Positions 11,005 through 21,122 are shown, counted from the first letter of the stretch. The stretch is 64,000 nucleotides of DNA from Semisulcospira habei (GCA_036245525.1 BTPG01000005.1:181310167-181374166), one strand, 5' to 3'. Notes: generated from the letters alone by a model not told the origin. Made by a program: numbers and translations.

Positions 11005-11421
11005 TAGAATAGCACGTGCTGCACCAGTAGTTTTCATTTCTCTCCACACAACACACGGTCGTTTCACAACTATAACTCGCTCTGCTGGAACAGGTTGTCT
11101 AGATGTTCAACAGAGACTTGCTTTTCCACACGATGTCATAAAACATGTATATATTACGCCTCACACCGCACACCAGTAAACACAAACGGTTATTTCACTG
11201 CTGTCTTCCAGCTATTTTCCGAGATAACAGAGTGTCCAATTCCAGAAAATGAAGTTTTCGATGACGTCGCTCTTAGTTATTTTCTCTAGTAAGGCAATAT
11301 CTTTCTTCACAGTAAAGGTAACATTTTTCTTCACAGAAAAGGTAATATCTTCCTTCAATATTAACCTGGAAAGCAGTTATTTTCACCAATGAGAAAAGTG
11401 TCGTTAGTTGACAATAGATAT
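11005..11421. other. Unannotated stretch
   Basis: No gene; contains diverged tandem units of CTTCACAGAAAAGGTAA type at about 11288-11365. Confidence 0.5.
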
Positions 11422-11518
11422 ACTGACGAGCAAAATAATTTTGGGATTGGGAATCATCGAAAACACGAAAGTGTTTCCGATGATTCCCAAAATGTGGCAT
11501 TTCTTTGGCTCGTCAGTA
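11422..11518. repeat. Foldback element (ACTGACGAGC termini)
   Basis: Inverted arms ACTGACGAGCAAA...GGGAATCATCGAAAACAC and GTGTTTCCGATGATTCCC...GCTCGTCAGT. Related arms occur at 24509-24562 and 41057-41118. Confidence 0.75.
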
Positions 11519-11955
11519 CTATTATTGTCAGGAGCAGAATCAGCTGGAAGCACTGTCTCCATCACACACCGATTTCGTCACCGCCAGAGTAGGCAGCTAT
11601 GGATAGGATACCGCAATCATGCTTCTGCACAATGAATATGCAACCAAGGCCCTAGGTCTGACCACTGATCGAAGACTGCCGATATTGACTGAGGGCACGA
11701 GCAGGTGGCGATAAGGTGTTACGAGAGGTGGGCGCTACCTCTTCTCGTACAGAAAAGACGATGTCAAATACGTGCGTTACACAAAATCAGCCCACCAGCG
11801 TCTCAGGGCTGTCAAACGTAAGTAATTACTACCAAGTAAGTAGGAAAAGGCACTGTCAGGGGACAGAATTGTGCCTTGTGGTTTCTTCTAAATTACAAGC
11901 ACTGGCACTCAACGCTTTGGTCTCGTTTATCAAACGTAAGCAATAGCCTGAATAA
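11519..11955. other. Unannotated stretch
   Basis: No gene or recognised repeat. Confidence 0.5.
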
Positions 11956-12020
11956 GTGCTGGTCTGTGATTTTGGACCTTACGGCTTTCAGCCGTAAGGT
12001 CCAAAATCACAGACCAGCAC
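11956..12020. mobile_element. Family K hairpin, perfect
   Basis: Two 31-bp arms (GTGCTGGTCTGTGATTTTGG... and its complement) are exactly complementary around the 3-base loop TTC. No TTAA flank. Other copies: 18919, 34785, 37577 and decayed ones at 21943 and 56798. Confidence 0.85.
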
Positions 12021-12147
12021 ATCAATGATGAATGACCATCTAGATCAGAAGAGACAATGTGTATCAAGTGAATACGACTGGTTTTGTTTTCCCCCCTGCA
12101 CAGATAGCACATTTCCGAAACTGAAATCTAAACAGCTGAAACACACT

Positions 12148-12231
12148 GGCTGTCGGTAGTGCGTTTGTTGTATAGGTGATTCCTGCACAAATCACCGCAG
12201 CAAAATGTACTACCGACAGCCAAAGGGTTAA
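12148..12231. mobile_element. Family T palindrome, diverged
   Basis: GGCTGTCGGTAGT ... ACTACCGACAGCCAAAGGG then TTAA. Related to 22923-23014 and 58888-58982; left TTAACCCTTT lost. Confidence 0.65.
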
Positions 12232-12370
12232 GACTGAGGAGGTGCATGCATAAAAGCACCACCCCCAAACAACGTCCAAGCGAAAATGTACCAATAACTT
12301 TACTACGAGAAAGCATTAGCGAGGTTTCGCTGAACGAGAGCAAAGTCACGGCAGATAGCCTGCAACTGCT

Positions 12371-12729
12371 TTAACTCACTCGGCCCATAGTGGGTCCCGA
12401 TGATAGTAGCTTTGACTAATGCAAATCCACTGCGCCACCGCGTGCGCGCCAGCGCCTACTAAGCTCAAGACATTCTGATAGTGGATTTGCATTAGTCAAA
12501 GCTACTATCATCGGGCCCCTATGACTCAGCCCGACGGCCGTATTTCCCAAATTTTAGAAGCGTCATCTAATGACTATGCACCAGTTGCTGGAGATGGATC
12601 GACCATGATAATTCAAGGGCAGTGCCAGGTTAGCTTGGCGCCGGTAGGCGCCAAGCTAATCTGGCACTACCCTTGAATTATCATGGTCGATCCATTTCCT
12701 GCTGTAGTGCGTCAGGGCTGTCAGGTTAA
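12371..12729. mobile_element. Two fused TTAA palindromic elements
   Basis: Left unit (12371-12530): TTAACTCACTCGGCCCATAG, with arms around CCCGATGATAGTAGCTTTGA at about 12397 and its complement ending at 12518. It runs directly into a family A element (GCCCGACGGCCGTATTTCCC, h1 hairpin about 12602-12689), which lacks its own left TTAACCC; the right end is ...GGTTAA. Confidence 0.7.
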
Positions 12730-12734
12730 GCATA

Positions 12735-12890
12735 GAGAGCACTCGAAACATCTCTAAGAGGCATAGATCCTCATGCCTCTTGGAGATGTGTGTAGTAGTG
12801 CTGTCTACGCTTGTGGCACAAGCTGGTTATCCGCCGTGATTACGCTCTCGTTCGTGTTGTTGGGAGTCTTTGGTTTCAAGCGAAGCGTCA
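12735..12890. repeat. Family F foldback fragment with short h2 tip
   Basis: AAGAGGCATAGATCCTCATG..CCTCTTGGAGATGTG, then GTGATTACGCTCTCGTTCGT, matching the right half of the complete F foldback at 40440-40687. Confidence 0.5.
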
Positions 12891-13007
12891 CCATTATCCA
12901 AACCAGCGCGGCAAGAACAGACTACAACAGTTGAGTATGTTCGCCTCAAGAGAAACACAAAGCTTTTTTTCCCCGGATGCTGACGGTAGACCAAAGAAAA
13001 GGCGAGA

Positions 13008-13219
13008 TTAGCTCGCTCAGCGCCAGCTGACGCAAGACTGTGTATCTGCAATCGTCGTTGATTGTGAACACCCAAAAAAAAAAAAAAAAAAACCAGGAAC
13101 ATGGACTCAGTGGTGTCAGCAAGAGGTATAGATCCTCATGAGCCCCCGCAACTGCGGGAGCTTATGCGGATCTACACCTCTTGCAGGTGTTCACATTCTT
13201 TCGGCACTGAACGGGTTAA
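13008..13219 (+). mobile_element. Family P element
   Basis: Left TTAGCTCGCTCAGCGCC (decayed TTAACCC..TTCAGTGCC), h2 hairpin 13119-13184, right CGGCACTGAACGGGTTAA. A poly-A expansion sits in the left spacer. Confidence 0.75.
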
Positions 13220-13321
13220 GATTTTTGGCTGCCGGTTACTTCAAAGCGGCCCATGCACTCGAAATTGTTAATCTGTAGTTAGCGACAGGACATTCAATCA
13301 TAGCACGCTTACGTAGTCAGC

Positions 13322-13540
13322 CCGTAACACACTTAGGCTAAATGCTTCAAATTTGTACACTGCCATAAGCAAGCTACATTATAGTACTTACAGATAAGGA
13401 TATAGACCAATGGCTTTAGTTCAAGGGTGGTGCCAGAATAGCTTGGCGCCTAGAGGCGCCAAGCTATTCTGGCACTACCCTTGAACTATTTTAGTCACAC
13501 CTATTTCACACACTGGTGTATTTCGAATGATAAAGGTTAA
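13322..13540 (+). mobile_element. Family C element
   Basis: Body GCTTCAAATTTGTACACTGC..., h1-type hairpin 13417-13488, right end TCGAATGATAAAGGTTAA. The left terminus is decayed. One arm position is a G:T opposition also seen in the copy at 28483. Confidence 0.75.
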
Positions 13541-13779
13541 CGATCACACAGACCATGAATGGCTAAAGATGGTTAGTAAAGCCGACTTACTCCTAATATG
13601 GCATTGGATGTTTTTTCATCATATTAAGATCAGACGGATCATGTCAAAATGCCTCCGAGTACAGCACACGGTCGTCTGCAGGTCATGTAGGCATGACCTA
13701 GCCAGAACATACGCCAAGCACAGCGACAAGGAAAATTCACAACTGCAAACTGAATGATCAAACGAAGAAAGAGGCACGC

Positions 13780-14253
13780 TTAAGCTGGTTCTTAATTAAA
13801 CGAACTTTAGTTCGCGAACTCTGACGAACTACAGTTCACGATCTCGGACGAACCAGGTTGGTTCTTAATTGGACGATCTAAAGATACGGCGAACCTAGTT
13901 CGAAGTAGTTCACGAACCTCGGCAAACCATAGTTCGCTGTCGGAAAAGGTTCGCTCAACGTGTTGAGCAAACGAAGGCGAACCTTTTCTCTGATTGGTCA
14001 AAACTTCTACCCTCTTCTGCGTTGGAGATAAGAAGACAGTCACCGATACAAACAAATATGGCAGACGGCGATATTTCACTCGTGCGAAGAACAAGACCTA
14101 TTTTTATTGATTTGTGCGAGGAGCAACGCTGTTTGTGGGGTCGCTACTGCAAGGATTACAAAAACAAACATCGTTCAAATCGCGAAGCGGCATAGCGGCA
14201 GCCATTTTGAACACCTTCGCAGACAGTAAGTACGCCGAATCAAGCACTTCAGT
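13780..14253 (+). mobile_element. Family H foldback (PIF/Harbinger-like), truncated
   Basis: Starts near TTAAGCTGGTTCTTAATTAA and continues through ACGAACTTTAGTTCGCGAAC and a 300-bp body shared with 15556-16167 and 16507-17051. Breaks off after CAAGCACTTCAGT where a LINE fragment begins. Confidence 0.75.
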
Positions 14254-14692
14254 CCTGGACAATGCTGGCTTAGTGAGTGTTGAAGCCTTGATCTTAAAGT
14301 CCGCTGGACAGGTCATGTCATACGCATGGATGATTCTCGCATGCCACGCCAACTCCTGTATGGTGCACTCTCAAAAGGCCAAAGGAAGCAAGGACGGCCA
14401 AAGAAACGCTTCAGAGACTGCATAAGAGACAGCCTCAAGCACTGCGTCTTCCCGGTAAAGGAACTTGAAGCACAAGCACGACAGACTGATCCGGCTGGCG
14501 TGCCGCCACCAGGAAAGCCTGCACGCTCTTTGAACACAATCGGCGCAAACGGATCACCAGTGCCAGAGCTCGCAGAAAGACAGCGTCGACTCTCCCCACA
14601 GCTACGTTCCAGTGCTCCCATTGCCCTCGCAGGTGTGGCTCCAGGATTGGCTTGGCCAGCCACACCCGCACCCACAAATAGAAGTCATGCAC
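14254..14692 (+). pseudogene. 3' end of a second RTE-like LINE
   Basis: Encodes the post-RT region (WTGHVIRMDDSRMPRQLLYG, then QRKQGRPKKRFRDCIRDSLK) and, in another phase, a terminal C2H2 finger (CSHCPRRCGSRIGLASHTRT) followed by a stop. At least two phase changes occur and the RT core and endonuclease are missing. Its sequence differs from the LINE at 1-3152, so it is a distinct subfamily. Confidence 0.8.
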
Positions 14693-15034
14693 AATGACGA
14701 CATCATCGGTTTCGATGGTCTACCCATTAATCTAGGTCAAACTTTACAACATTGTAGCGAAACTACGTCTCACAACAAAAATCGATCGCACTTCCTCCGT
14801 GCAAAAGAAAATGAATCCTACTAAAAAGGTACGGAATTCTTATCCAGAATAACTCAAATAAATATCGCATCTTTCCTATGATTAACACACATGCGCTCAA
14901 AGAATAACAAAACCACAAACGTAACAGTCTAGACCTAAGGGCTTTGTTTGGAGTTATTTTTAGCCCAAGGAAAAAATCTCGCTGCAATGCAAATAGACAG
15001 TTCTGTTACTTTTTAATTTCTTTTACCTCAGTGG
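14693..15034. other. Unannotated stretch
   Basis: AT-rich, no gene or repeat family recognised. Confidence 0.5.
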
Positions 15035-15250
15035 TTAACTCATTCAGCCCCGATTCACCACAGCAAGACATGGATCAAGCATAAAAATTCGCGGGTGGTG
15101 CCAGAATAGCTTTACAAGCCCATAGGCTCCAAGCTATTCTGGCACCACCCTTGAACTATTATGCTCGATCTGTCTCTAAAATTGCAATACTGTCCTTCAG
15201 AGAGCAACTTCAAAATTTGGGGATTTCGGTCCTGGGGTAGAATGTGTTAA
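15035..15250 (+). mobile_element. Family B-like element
   Basis: TTAACTCATTCAGCCCCGAT on the left, h1-type hairpin about 15080-15170, right CCTGGGGTAGAATGTGTTAA. Confidence 0.75.
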
Positions 15251-15278
15251 CGAATAGTAGCAAAATGCAGACAAACGT

Positions 15279-15464
15279 AACACATTTTACCCGAGGACCG
15301 AAATCCCCAAATTTTGAAGTTGGCGCCTGAAGGAATGTATTAAAATTCTAGAGACAGCTCGAGCATGATAGCTGAAAGGTGGTGCCAAGCTATTCTGGCA
15401 CCACGCTTGACCTATTATGCTCGATCCATGTCTTGCTGTGGTGTGTCGGGGCTGAACGGGTTAA
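15279..15464 (-). mobile_element. Family B-like element, inverted neighbour
   Basis: TAACACATTTTACCCGAGGA ... GGGGCTGAACGGGTTAA, with a shortened hairpin (GTGGTGCC next to AAGCTATTCTGGCACCAC). Oriented opposite to the preceding element. Its final TTAA was later used as the insertion site of the family H element. Confidence 0.7.
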
Positions 15465-15532
15465 AGCATGTTCTTAATTAAACGAACTTTAGTTCGCGAA
15501 CTCTGACGAACTACAGTTCACGATCTCGGACG

Positions 15533-16506
15533 ATTGATTGATTGTACATTGCTTAGAGCTGTTCTTAATTGGGCGAACTTCTGATCGGCAAACCTAGATC
15601 GGAGAAGATCGGCGATCTTTTGGTTTGTTTCTTAATTGAGGTTGAACGAACCTAGGCGAACTTCAGCAAACCAGGTTTGCATGGTTCTCTTTCTTAACTG
15701 AAGTGCTTGATTCGGCGTACTTATTGTTTGCAAAGGTGTTCAAAATGGCTGCCGCTATGTCGCTTCGCGATTTGAACGATGTTTGTTTTTGTACTCCTTG
15801 CAGTAGCGACCCCACAAACAGCGTTGCGCCTCGCACAAATCAATAAAAGTGGGTCTTGTTCTTCGTACGAGTGAAATATCGCCGTCCACCATATTTGTTT
15901 GTATCGGTGACTGTCTTCTTATCTCCAACGCAGAAGAGGGTAAACGTTTTGACCAATCAGAGAAAAGGTTCGCCTTCGTTTGCTCAACACGTTCAGCGAA
16001 CCTTTTCCGACAGCGAACTATAGTTTGCCGAGGTTCGTGAACTACTTCGAACTAGGTTCGCCGTATCTTTAGATCGTCCAATTAAGAACCAACCTGGTTC
16101 GTCCGACATCGTGAACTGTAGTTCGTCATAGTTCGCGAACTAAAGTTCGTTTAATTAAGAACATGCTTTAACGTCCCGACAGCAACAAGACTTTCTCAGG
16201 ACGTGCCTGCTATGCTTGTGAAAAAAAAAACTAAACAGAACATTGAATGTATGTCGCCAGCCGGTCTAATACGTTAAATAAACCTAAGACATGGGGCCTA
16301 AATAAAGCTGAGATCATTTAGCAACACGCATCCAATATCAAGAGCTACAGGCAGCGCAGACAGTAGGGAGAGTTTAAAAAAGGAAAATACAGGTGAATGG
16401 ACCAAGGGTAGACAGAAACACATGCCCCAGAGTAATAGGGAAACCCACCTTGTGGGGCTGACCAGGGTGACCCTGGGAACTAAAAAGTAGTTAACCCCAC
16501 CCAAGT
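15533..16506 (-). mobile_element. S1 retroposon copy 2, interrupted by another H element
   Basis: Flanked by an exact 13-bp duplication ACGATCTCGGACG (15520-15532, 16507-16519). Internally split at CATTGCTTA by the H element at 15556-16167. The 5' end is shorter than in copies 1 and 3. Confidence 0.85.
15556..16167 (-). mobile_element. Family H foldback B, complete, 612 bp
   Basis: GAGCTGTTCTTAATTG ... TAATTAAGAACATGCT, flanked by TTA (15553-15555 and 16168-16170). Inverse orientation to copy A; no transposase frame. It contains AGTTCG/CGAACT-rich subterminal inverted motifs. Confidence 0.85.
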
Positions 16507-17089
16507 ACGATCTCGGACGAACCAGGTTGGTTCTTAATTGGACGATCTAAAGATACGGCGAACCTAGTTCGAAGTAGTTCACGAACCTCGGCAAACCATA
16601 GTTCGCTGTCGGAAAAGGTTCGCTGACGTGTAGAGCAAACAAAGGCGACCACCTTTTCTCCGATTGGTCAAAACTTTTACCCTCTTCTGCGTTGGAGATA
16701 AGAAGACAGGCGGCGATGTTTCACTCGTGCAAAGAACAAGACCTAATTTTTTTAATTGATTTGTGGGAGGCGCAACGCTGTTTGTGGGGTCGCTACTGCA
16801 AGGAGTACAAAAACAAACATCGTTCAAATCGCGAAGCGGCATAGCGGCAGCCATTTTGAACACCTTCGCAGACAGTAAGTACGCCGAATCAAGCACTTCA
16901 GTTAAGAAAGAGAACCATGGCNGCAAACCTGGTTTGCTCAGTGAAGTTCACCTAGGTTCGTTCAACCTCAATTAAGAAACAAACCAAAAGATCGCCGATC
17001 TTCTCCGATCTAGGTTTGCCGATCAAAAGTTCGTCCAATTAAGAACAGCTCTAAAGCAAACACATGCATCATATTATTCGGTTTGTTCA

Positions 17090-17170
17090 TTAACTCTTTC
17101 GAGACGTGCCGCATCCGGATTCGCGGCTTTACGCCGCGAATCCGGATGCGGCACGTCTCAAAAGAGTTAA
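17090..17170. mobile_element. Family T palindrome, 81 bp
   Basis: TTAACTCTTTCGAGACGTGC ... GCACGTCTCAAAAGAGTTAA; arms complementary over nearly the full length, including CGCATCCGGATTCGCGGC. Confidence 0.85.
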
Positions 17171-17452
17171 AGGCCCACTACCGCCCTCACTGTTCAAAGA
17201 TACACTTCTGTAACAGATGGTTTTGAAACGTCGCACACAGGTCTAGTTCTATGGTTCATTTAGACACAGGACAATGCAGTACAACACACGTCGTCATTAT
17301 ATCAAGTAACCTGACAATGACTCAACTCCGTTCTAGAAATGCAAGGCTTTCAGTATGAGAAACAGCTTATAATAGACTGACACGCTAACGGCTGCGCAGA
17401 ATAAAGAAGTGCGATTGCGCGCGTGCTTTTGCGTCAAGTCCAAACTGCCATA
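17171..17452 (+). repeat. Dispersed repeat R1, copy 1
   Basis: Inverted homologue of 23475-23755: shared ACACTTCTGTAACAGATGG, ATATCAAGTAACCTGACAAT and CCGTTCTAGAAAT. Non-coding; class unknown. Confidence 0.8.
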
Positions 17453-17776
17453 GAAGCTTATAATAACAAACATAAATAGTGCTGAAATGTGTCTTCAGTT
17501 GTACGCGTAATGGTACTTTAAATTAATTTGTCAACGTATTTATTCTGCGGTCTTTTTTGTTTCGACGGTTTTTATTTCTGTGTTCAACATAGCAGATTGA
17601 TCTTTAAGCACAGCCCAATAAGACGATTACAGCCGCCGCAGCCAGGCTGCTTTGACAATAAAATCCCTGGAACTCTCGCAAAGCAACAACGCTTCTCTAC
17701 AGAAAGCAAAATGCTATGGCTGTGATTTAGTCCCATTGGTAGGCAATCAGGCTTACGTCACGATTGATCCCGGCGA
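17453..17776. other. Unannotated stretch
   Basis: No gene or repeat family recognised. Confidence 0.5.
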
Positions 17777-17849
17777 TTTACCCCCTTGCGCACGCAGCCG
17801 CCGGTAGTACGACCAACAGTACCGGCGTCTGCATGCACGAAGGGGTTAA
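17777..17849. mobile_element. Family T palindrome, 73 bp
   Basis: TTTACCCCCTTGCGCACGCA ... TGCATGCACGAAGGGGTTAA, with arms meeting at GCCGGTA/TACCGGC. Confidence 0.7.
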
Positions 17850-18455
17850 GTGAATGCCTATTGTCACAACAGCGCTGAATGGCTGGTTTCTTTTCGTGTC
17901 AATCGACCGGTGTGGCTGGTTCCTTTTTGACGAGATCGATTTGCTTTCTGTCAGTCACAAGCAAAATCACTGATTAGCCGTGTGTTATGGAATAATGCTC
18001 TCTCGGCATATTGCGGTGCGCAGGCTATGTGGTAGCTGGTTTGCTCTTTGTTTATTCTTTTAATAGCCGTAAGCTTCAAATTTATAGACTGAGCAAACAT
18101 GTGCATTCCACGCAAAGGTAAATACGGGTAAACGATTCAACCACAGGTACTTGATGTTGTGATCATTGCAGTAAGCACTAACAAACAGCTCTTGACAAAT
18201 TCAGTGTCTCAATTCAGACCACGAAAGGTGATTGTCAAGCTTGTAATGTGCAAAGAAAACCAGCAAACAAAAACAACACAACAAAGAAAGAGAGAAAAAA
18301 AAACAACAACAATCGTATAAAGGACAATCACAATTTATGAAAATTTCGGGATAATTTTGGCTTAATTTTTGTTTTTCAAAATGTACATGCATGTACAAAG
18401 AAGTACAGAACGCTACATGTCTTTACTTTCGTGAGACCCTGCCTTAAATACCTTA
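17850..18455. other. Unannotated stretch
   Basis: No gene; AAACAACAAC-type low complexity near 18255-18312. Confidence 0.5.
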
Positions 18456-18597
18456 ATCATGATAGTTCAAGGGTGGTGCCAGAACAGCTTGGCGCTTGGA
18501 GCCGCCAAGCTATTCTGGCACCACCCTTGAACTATCATGGCGGCTGGAGGCGCCAAGCTATTCTGGCACCACCATTGAACTGTCATGATCGATCAGT
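18456..18597. mobile_element. h1 hairpin with duplicated right arm
   Basis: Left arm CATGATAGTTCAAGGGTGGT..., right arm ...ACCCTTGAACTATCATG, then a second right arm starting GGCGGCTGGAGGCGCCAAGC and ending CATTGAACTGTCATGATCG. No TTAA termini recognised. Confidence 0.75.
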
Positions 18598-18624
18598 CTC
18601 CTAAACTGTTTGTGGTTATCAGGT

Positions 18625-18722
18625 GTCGTCTCTATTGGGAAGTATGGGAAGTATTGGGAAGTATTGGGAAGTATGTTTATCTTAGGGTAAGATGAGTAAG
18701 TAGGTAAGTAAGTAGGTGTGTG
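18625..18722. repeat. Short tandem repeats
   Basis: GGGAAGTATT units, then GTAAGTAG units. Confidence 0.8.
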
Positions 18723-18918
18723 TCTGCTAAGACCAGCAATATATTTTTTTTTTAAATTCCCACTGCACTGTGTTGTAATGGTAATTTCTAAGCCTGTTTC
18801 CTTCTCTGTTCGGATTTAATTTGTTTGGATTTAATTTCTTCGCTGTCTCTGCGTCACGGTCCTGCCTGCGCGCGTGTGCCCTCGGTGGGTGCGCCTCGCA
18901 TCGACACGTATCTATATG

Positions 18919-18992
18919 TGTGTGCTGGTCTGTGATTTTGGACCTTACGGCCCCCAGAGGCCATAAGGTCCAAAATCACAGACCAGCACACA
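18919..18992. mobile_element. Family K hairpin
   Basis: TGTGTGCTGGTCTGTGATTT ... AAATCACAGACCAGCACACA; longer arms than at 11956, one mismatch near the tip. Confidence 0.8.
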
Positions 18993-19321
18993 TGACACGA
19001 ATCTGCTAAAGCAAGCACGCAGGCGGCGTGTTGTGCAAAAAGACTGGGTGCCCCCCGAAGCACGTTCTCCACCAGAAATATTATAGCACAGATCGACTGT
19101 ACATACATCCACACCGCATCCTCGAGGCTCCGGTAGCACACACACACCGATCTAAAGATCATCGGCCAGACACAGGTCGTTGTCGACCTGCACGGGGCTA
19201 CGTAGGGCTAAGTCGGCCCGGGCGCCCTTTTGCTCGCGGAGGAAGAGAGTCAGCTGCTGGCTTGATCGTATTTTCGTACATATGCACATAGGATTGACGT
19301 AAAGGAAACATCCTGAGGTTC

Positions 19322-19755
19322 TGGGACCAGTTGCATGAGTGAGCGTAGTCCTCTGCCAGCCATTTAACCAAGGTGCTCTGCTATAGGGTTCGGGAAGTTC
19401 CCCGCGTTGCCTAGCAGCGTCAGCCGCCATCTCAAGAGGATACCATAGTCATGAGATAGTAGCAAAAATAGTGTTTCAAACACGTTTTTCTTCATTTTTC
19501 TTCCTCTTTGGAAACAAACAAAACTTGAGCAGATTCTGGTGAGCGGTTTCCTGCAGTGATGGCAAGACTTGCTGTTATTGCTTATAGTGCGTCAGGACTT
19601 TTCTGACATTACAAAAACAGCGATTTCCCTATGATCGCTTTGTCCCGTATCCTCACAAGATGGCCGCCACGACTGGCGTGATGACGTCAGCTTCCCGGAG
19701 CACCTGGCTTTGTGGCTGGCGCAGGACGTAGCTCACTCATGCAACAGTCCCCTGT
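19322..19755. mobile_element. Family G palindrome split by a 320-bp element
   Basis: Left arm GGGACCAGTTGCATGAGTGA and right arm GCTCACTCATGCAACAGTCCC are separated by a unit at about 19381-19702 homologous, inverted, to 34115-34445. Confidence 0.7.
19381..19702 (+). mobile_element. Dispersed element (CCAATAGGGC termini), copy 1
   Basis: CTATAGGGTTCGGGAAGTTC ... TGATGACGTCAGCTTCCCG. Shares AAGATGGCCGCCACGACT, TCCTCTTTGGAAACAAACAA and CTGGTGAGCGGTTTCCTGCA with the inverted copy at 34115-34445. Non-coding. Confidence 0.7.
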
Positions 19756-19818
19756 GACTGTCTACTGAACTAATTTTAGAAATTGTGGAACTGTATACAC
19801 GGAAACCCATTGTGTCTT

Positions 19819-20205
19819 TTAACCCTTTTCAGTGTCAGGTGACGCAGATTGTGTTTTTGCAGTCTTCGTTAACCCATTCAGCCCGACGGCCGTATTTCCC
19901 AAATTTTGGAGGCGTCATCTAATGACTTTGCACCAGTTGCAGGAGATGGATCGACCATGATTATTCAAGGGCAGTGCCAGATTGGCTTGGCGCCGATAGG
20001 CGCCAAGCTAATCTGGCACTACCCTTGAATGATCATGGTCGACCCATCTCCTGCTGTAATGCGTCAGGGCTGAATGGGTTAATTCAAGACCACAGTACCC
20101 TAGATGTCCCAGGAACACAAATTCAAAGTGATGTAAGCACGAGGCCTAAATCCTCATGACTGCAGTTGGGTGGTGTTCGATTTGTCTCGCCGCGGAACGA
20201 GTTAA
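19819..20205 (+). mobile_element. Family P element, host of a family A insertion
   Basis: TTAACCCTTTTCAGTGTCAG on the left and CGCGGAACGAGTTAA on the right. Its h2 hairpin is reduced to GAGGCCTAAATCCTCATGAC. A family A element sits at a TTAA inside its left spacer. Confidence 0.8.
19869..20082. mobile_element. Family A element, complete
   Basis: TTAACCCATTCAGCCCGACG ... CAGGGCTGAATGGGTTAA; h1 hairpin about 19952-20042. Exact TTAA at both edges, joined to P sequence on each side (CTTCG / TTCAAGACC). Confidence 0.9.
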
Positions 20206-20680
20206 CCCTCAAGGGTCCGTCGACAAAAACAACAAAAACACGTCTTGCAAAAAGACGAAGGTTCTAGGTTTTGCAATATGATGGTCCAGCATGAAACATG
20301 CCTATAAATGTCTAATCAACCAAATTTGAAAATACGTAACCATTGCACACATGCAACACACCGCCAGCGACGCACAAGTAGGCCTACATTATCGATGGTG
20401 CTCGCACGCAACCTCGTAAGTGACATTTTATCGCGAATTCATGTTTTGCTGTTGCCTTTTGTCATTTGTTTGCCATTTTCTGACGAGATTTGCAACCTGC
20501 AGCTCAACAAGAAACGTTCAATTTGGAAAACCTCGGATCATATTCTGACCAAAATGTAAATATTTCTTTTTCTTTTTCACGAAGCGTGCGAACAACATCG
20601 ACACGCCTTTGAAAGAAACATTTCATGTCCTTGGAAGGGCAAGCTCCAGAAAAGATACACACTGCTAAACACATTGTGTG
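20206..20680. other. Unannotated stretch
   Basis: No gene or repeat family recognised. Confidence 0.5.
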
Positions 20681-20685
20681 AGACA

Positions 20686-20812
20686 GATCGACCGTGATAG
20701 TTCAAACGATGTGTGTGATTTAGCTTGGTACCTTTCCAGACTCGGTGTTAAATCAAGCGTACGTTCAAATAACTCATTATGGTCGATCGATCTCCTGCGA
20801 CTGCTACGAGTT
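20686..20812. mobile_element. Strongly decayed h1-type element
   Basis: GACAGATCGACCGTGATAGT ... TTATGGTCGATCGATCTCCTG match family A subterminal sequence; the stem is largely lost. Confidence 0.5.
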
Positions 20813-20928
20813 TTCCAGGCTGACGGTTTAAAACCCGTGCACCAGAATGCTTACACAGAGGCGTGGAGGTGTTTATATACCGGCATGCAACGTGCAACTG
20901 CGTATAAAGAACTGCATAATTCCCGTCC

Positions 20929-21053
20929 CAGGGGCCAGTTGCATGAGTGAACTTAGTCCTGCGCCGACCACTAAGCAAGGTGCTTCGCTATAAGCGGAGC
21001 ACCTTGCTTAGTGGTCGGCGCAGGACTAAGCTCACTCATGCATCTGGCCCCTG
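20929..21053. mobile_element. Family G palindrome, 125 bp
   Basis: CAGGGGCCAGTTGCATGAGT ... ATGCATCTGGCCCCTG; arms near-perfect through CTTAGTCCTGCGCCGACCAC and AGCAAGGTGCTTCGC. Confidence 0.85.
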
Positions 21054-21122
21054 AATCTGAGCATTATTCGCAACCTCGCCAGACTGCATGACAATGTTAT
21101 TTACTGCCGTTTAATTGGCATC

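Larger units (their letters stand above)
15465..17051 (+). mobile_element. Family H foldback A, interrupted by an S1 retroposon
   Basis: Termini AGCATGTTCTTAATTA and CAATTAAGAACAGCTC; 3-bp duplication TAA at 15462-15464 and 17052-17054, which fits the TWA duplication of PIF/Harbinger. Non-coding. One N at 16922. S1 splits it between 15533 and 16506. Confidence 0.8.

Noticed and set aside
13795..16170. Repeated AGTTCG/CGAACT motifs as regulatory operators
   Set aside because: They are subterminal inverted motifs repeated in all copies of the family H foldback.
16922..16922. Ambiguous base N in a family H element
   Set aside because: Most likely a consensus ambiguity in a repeat, not biology.
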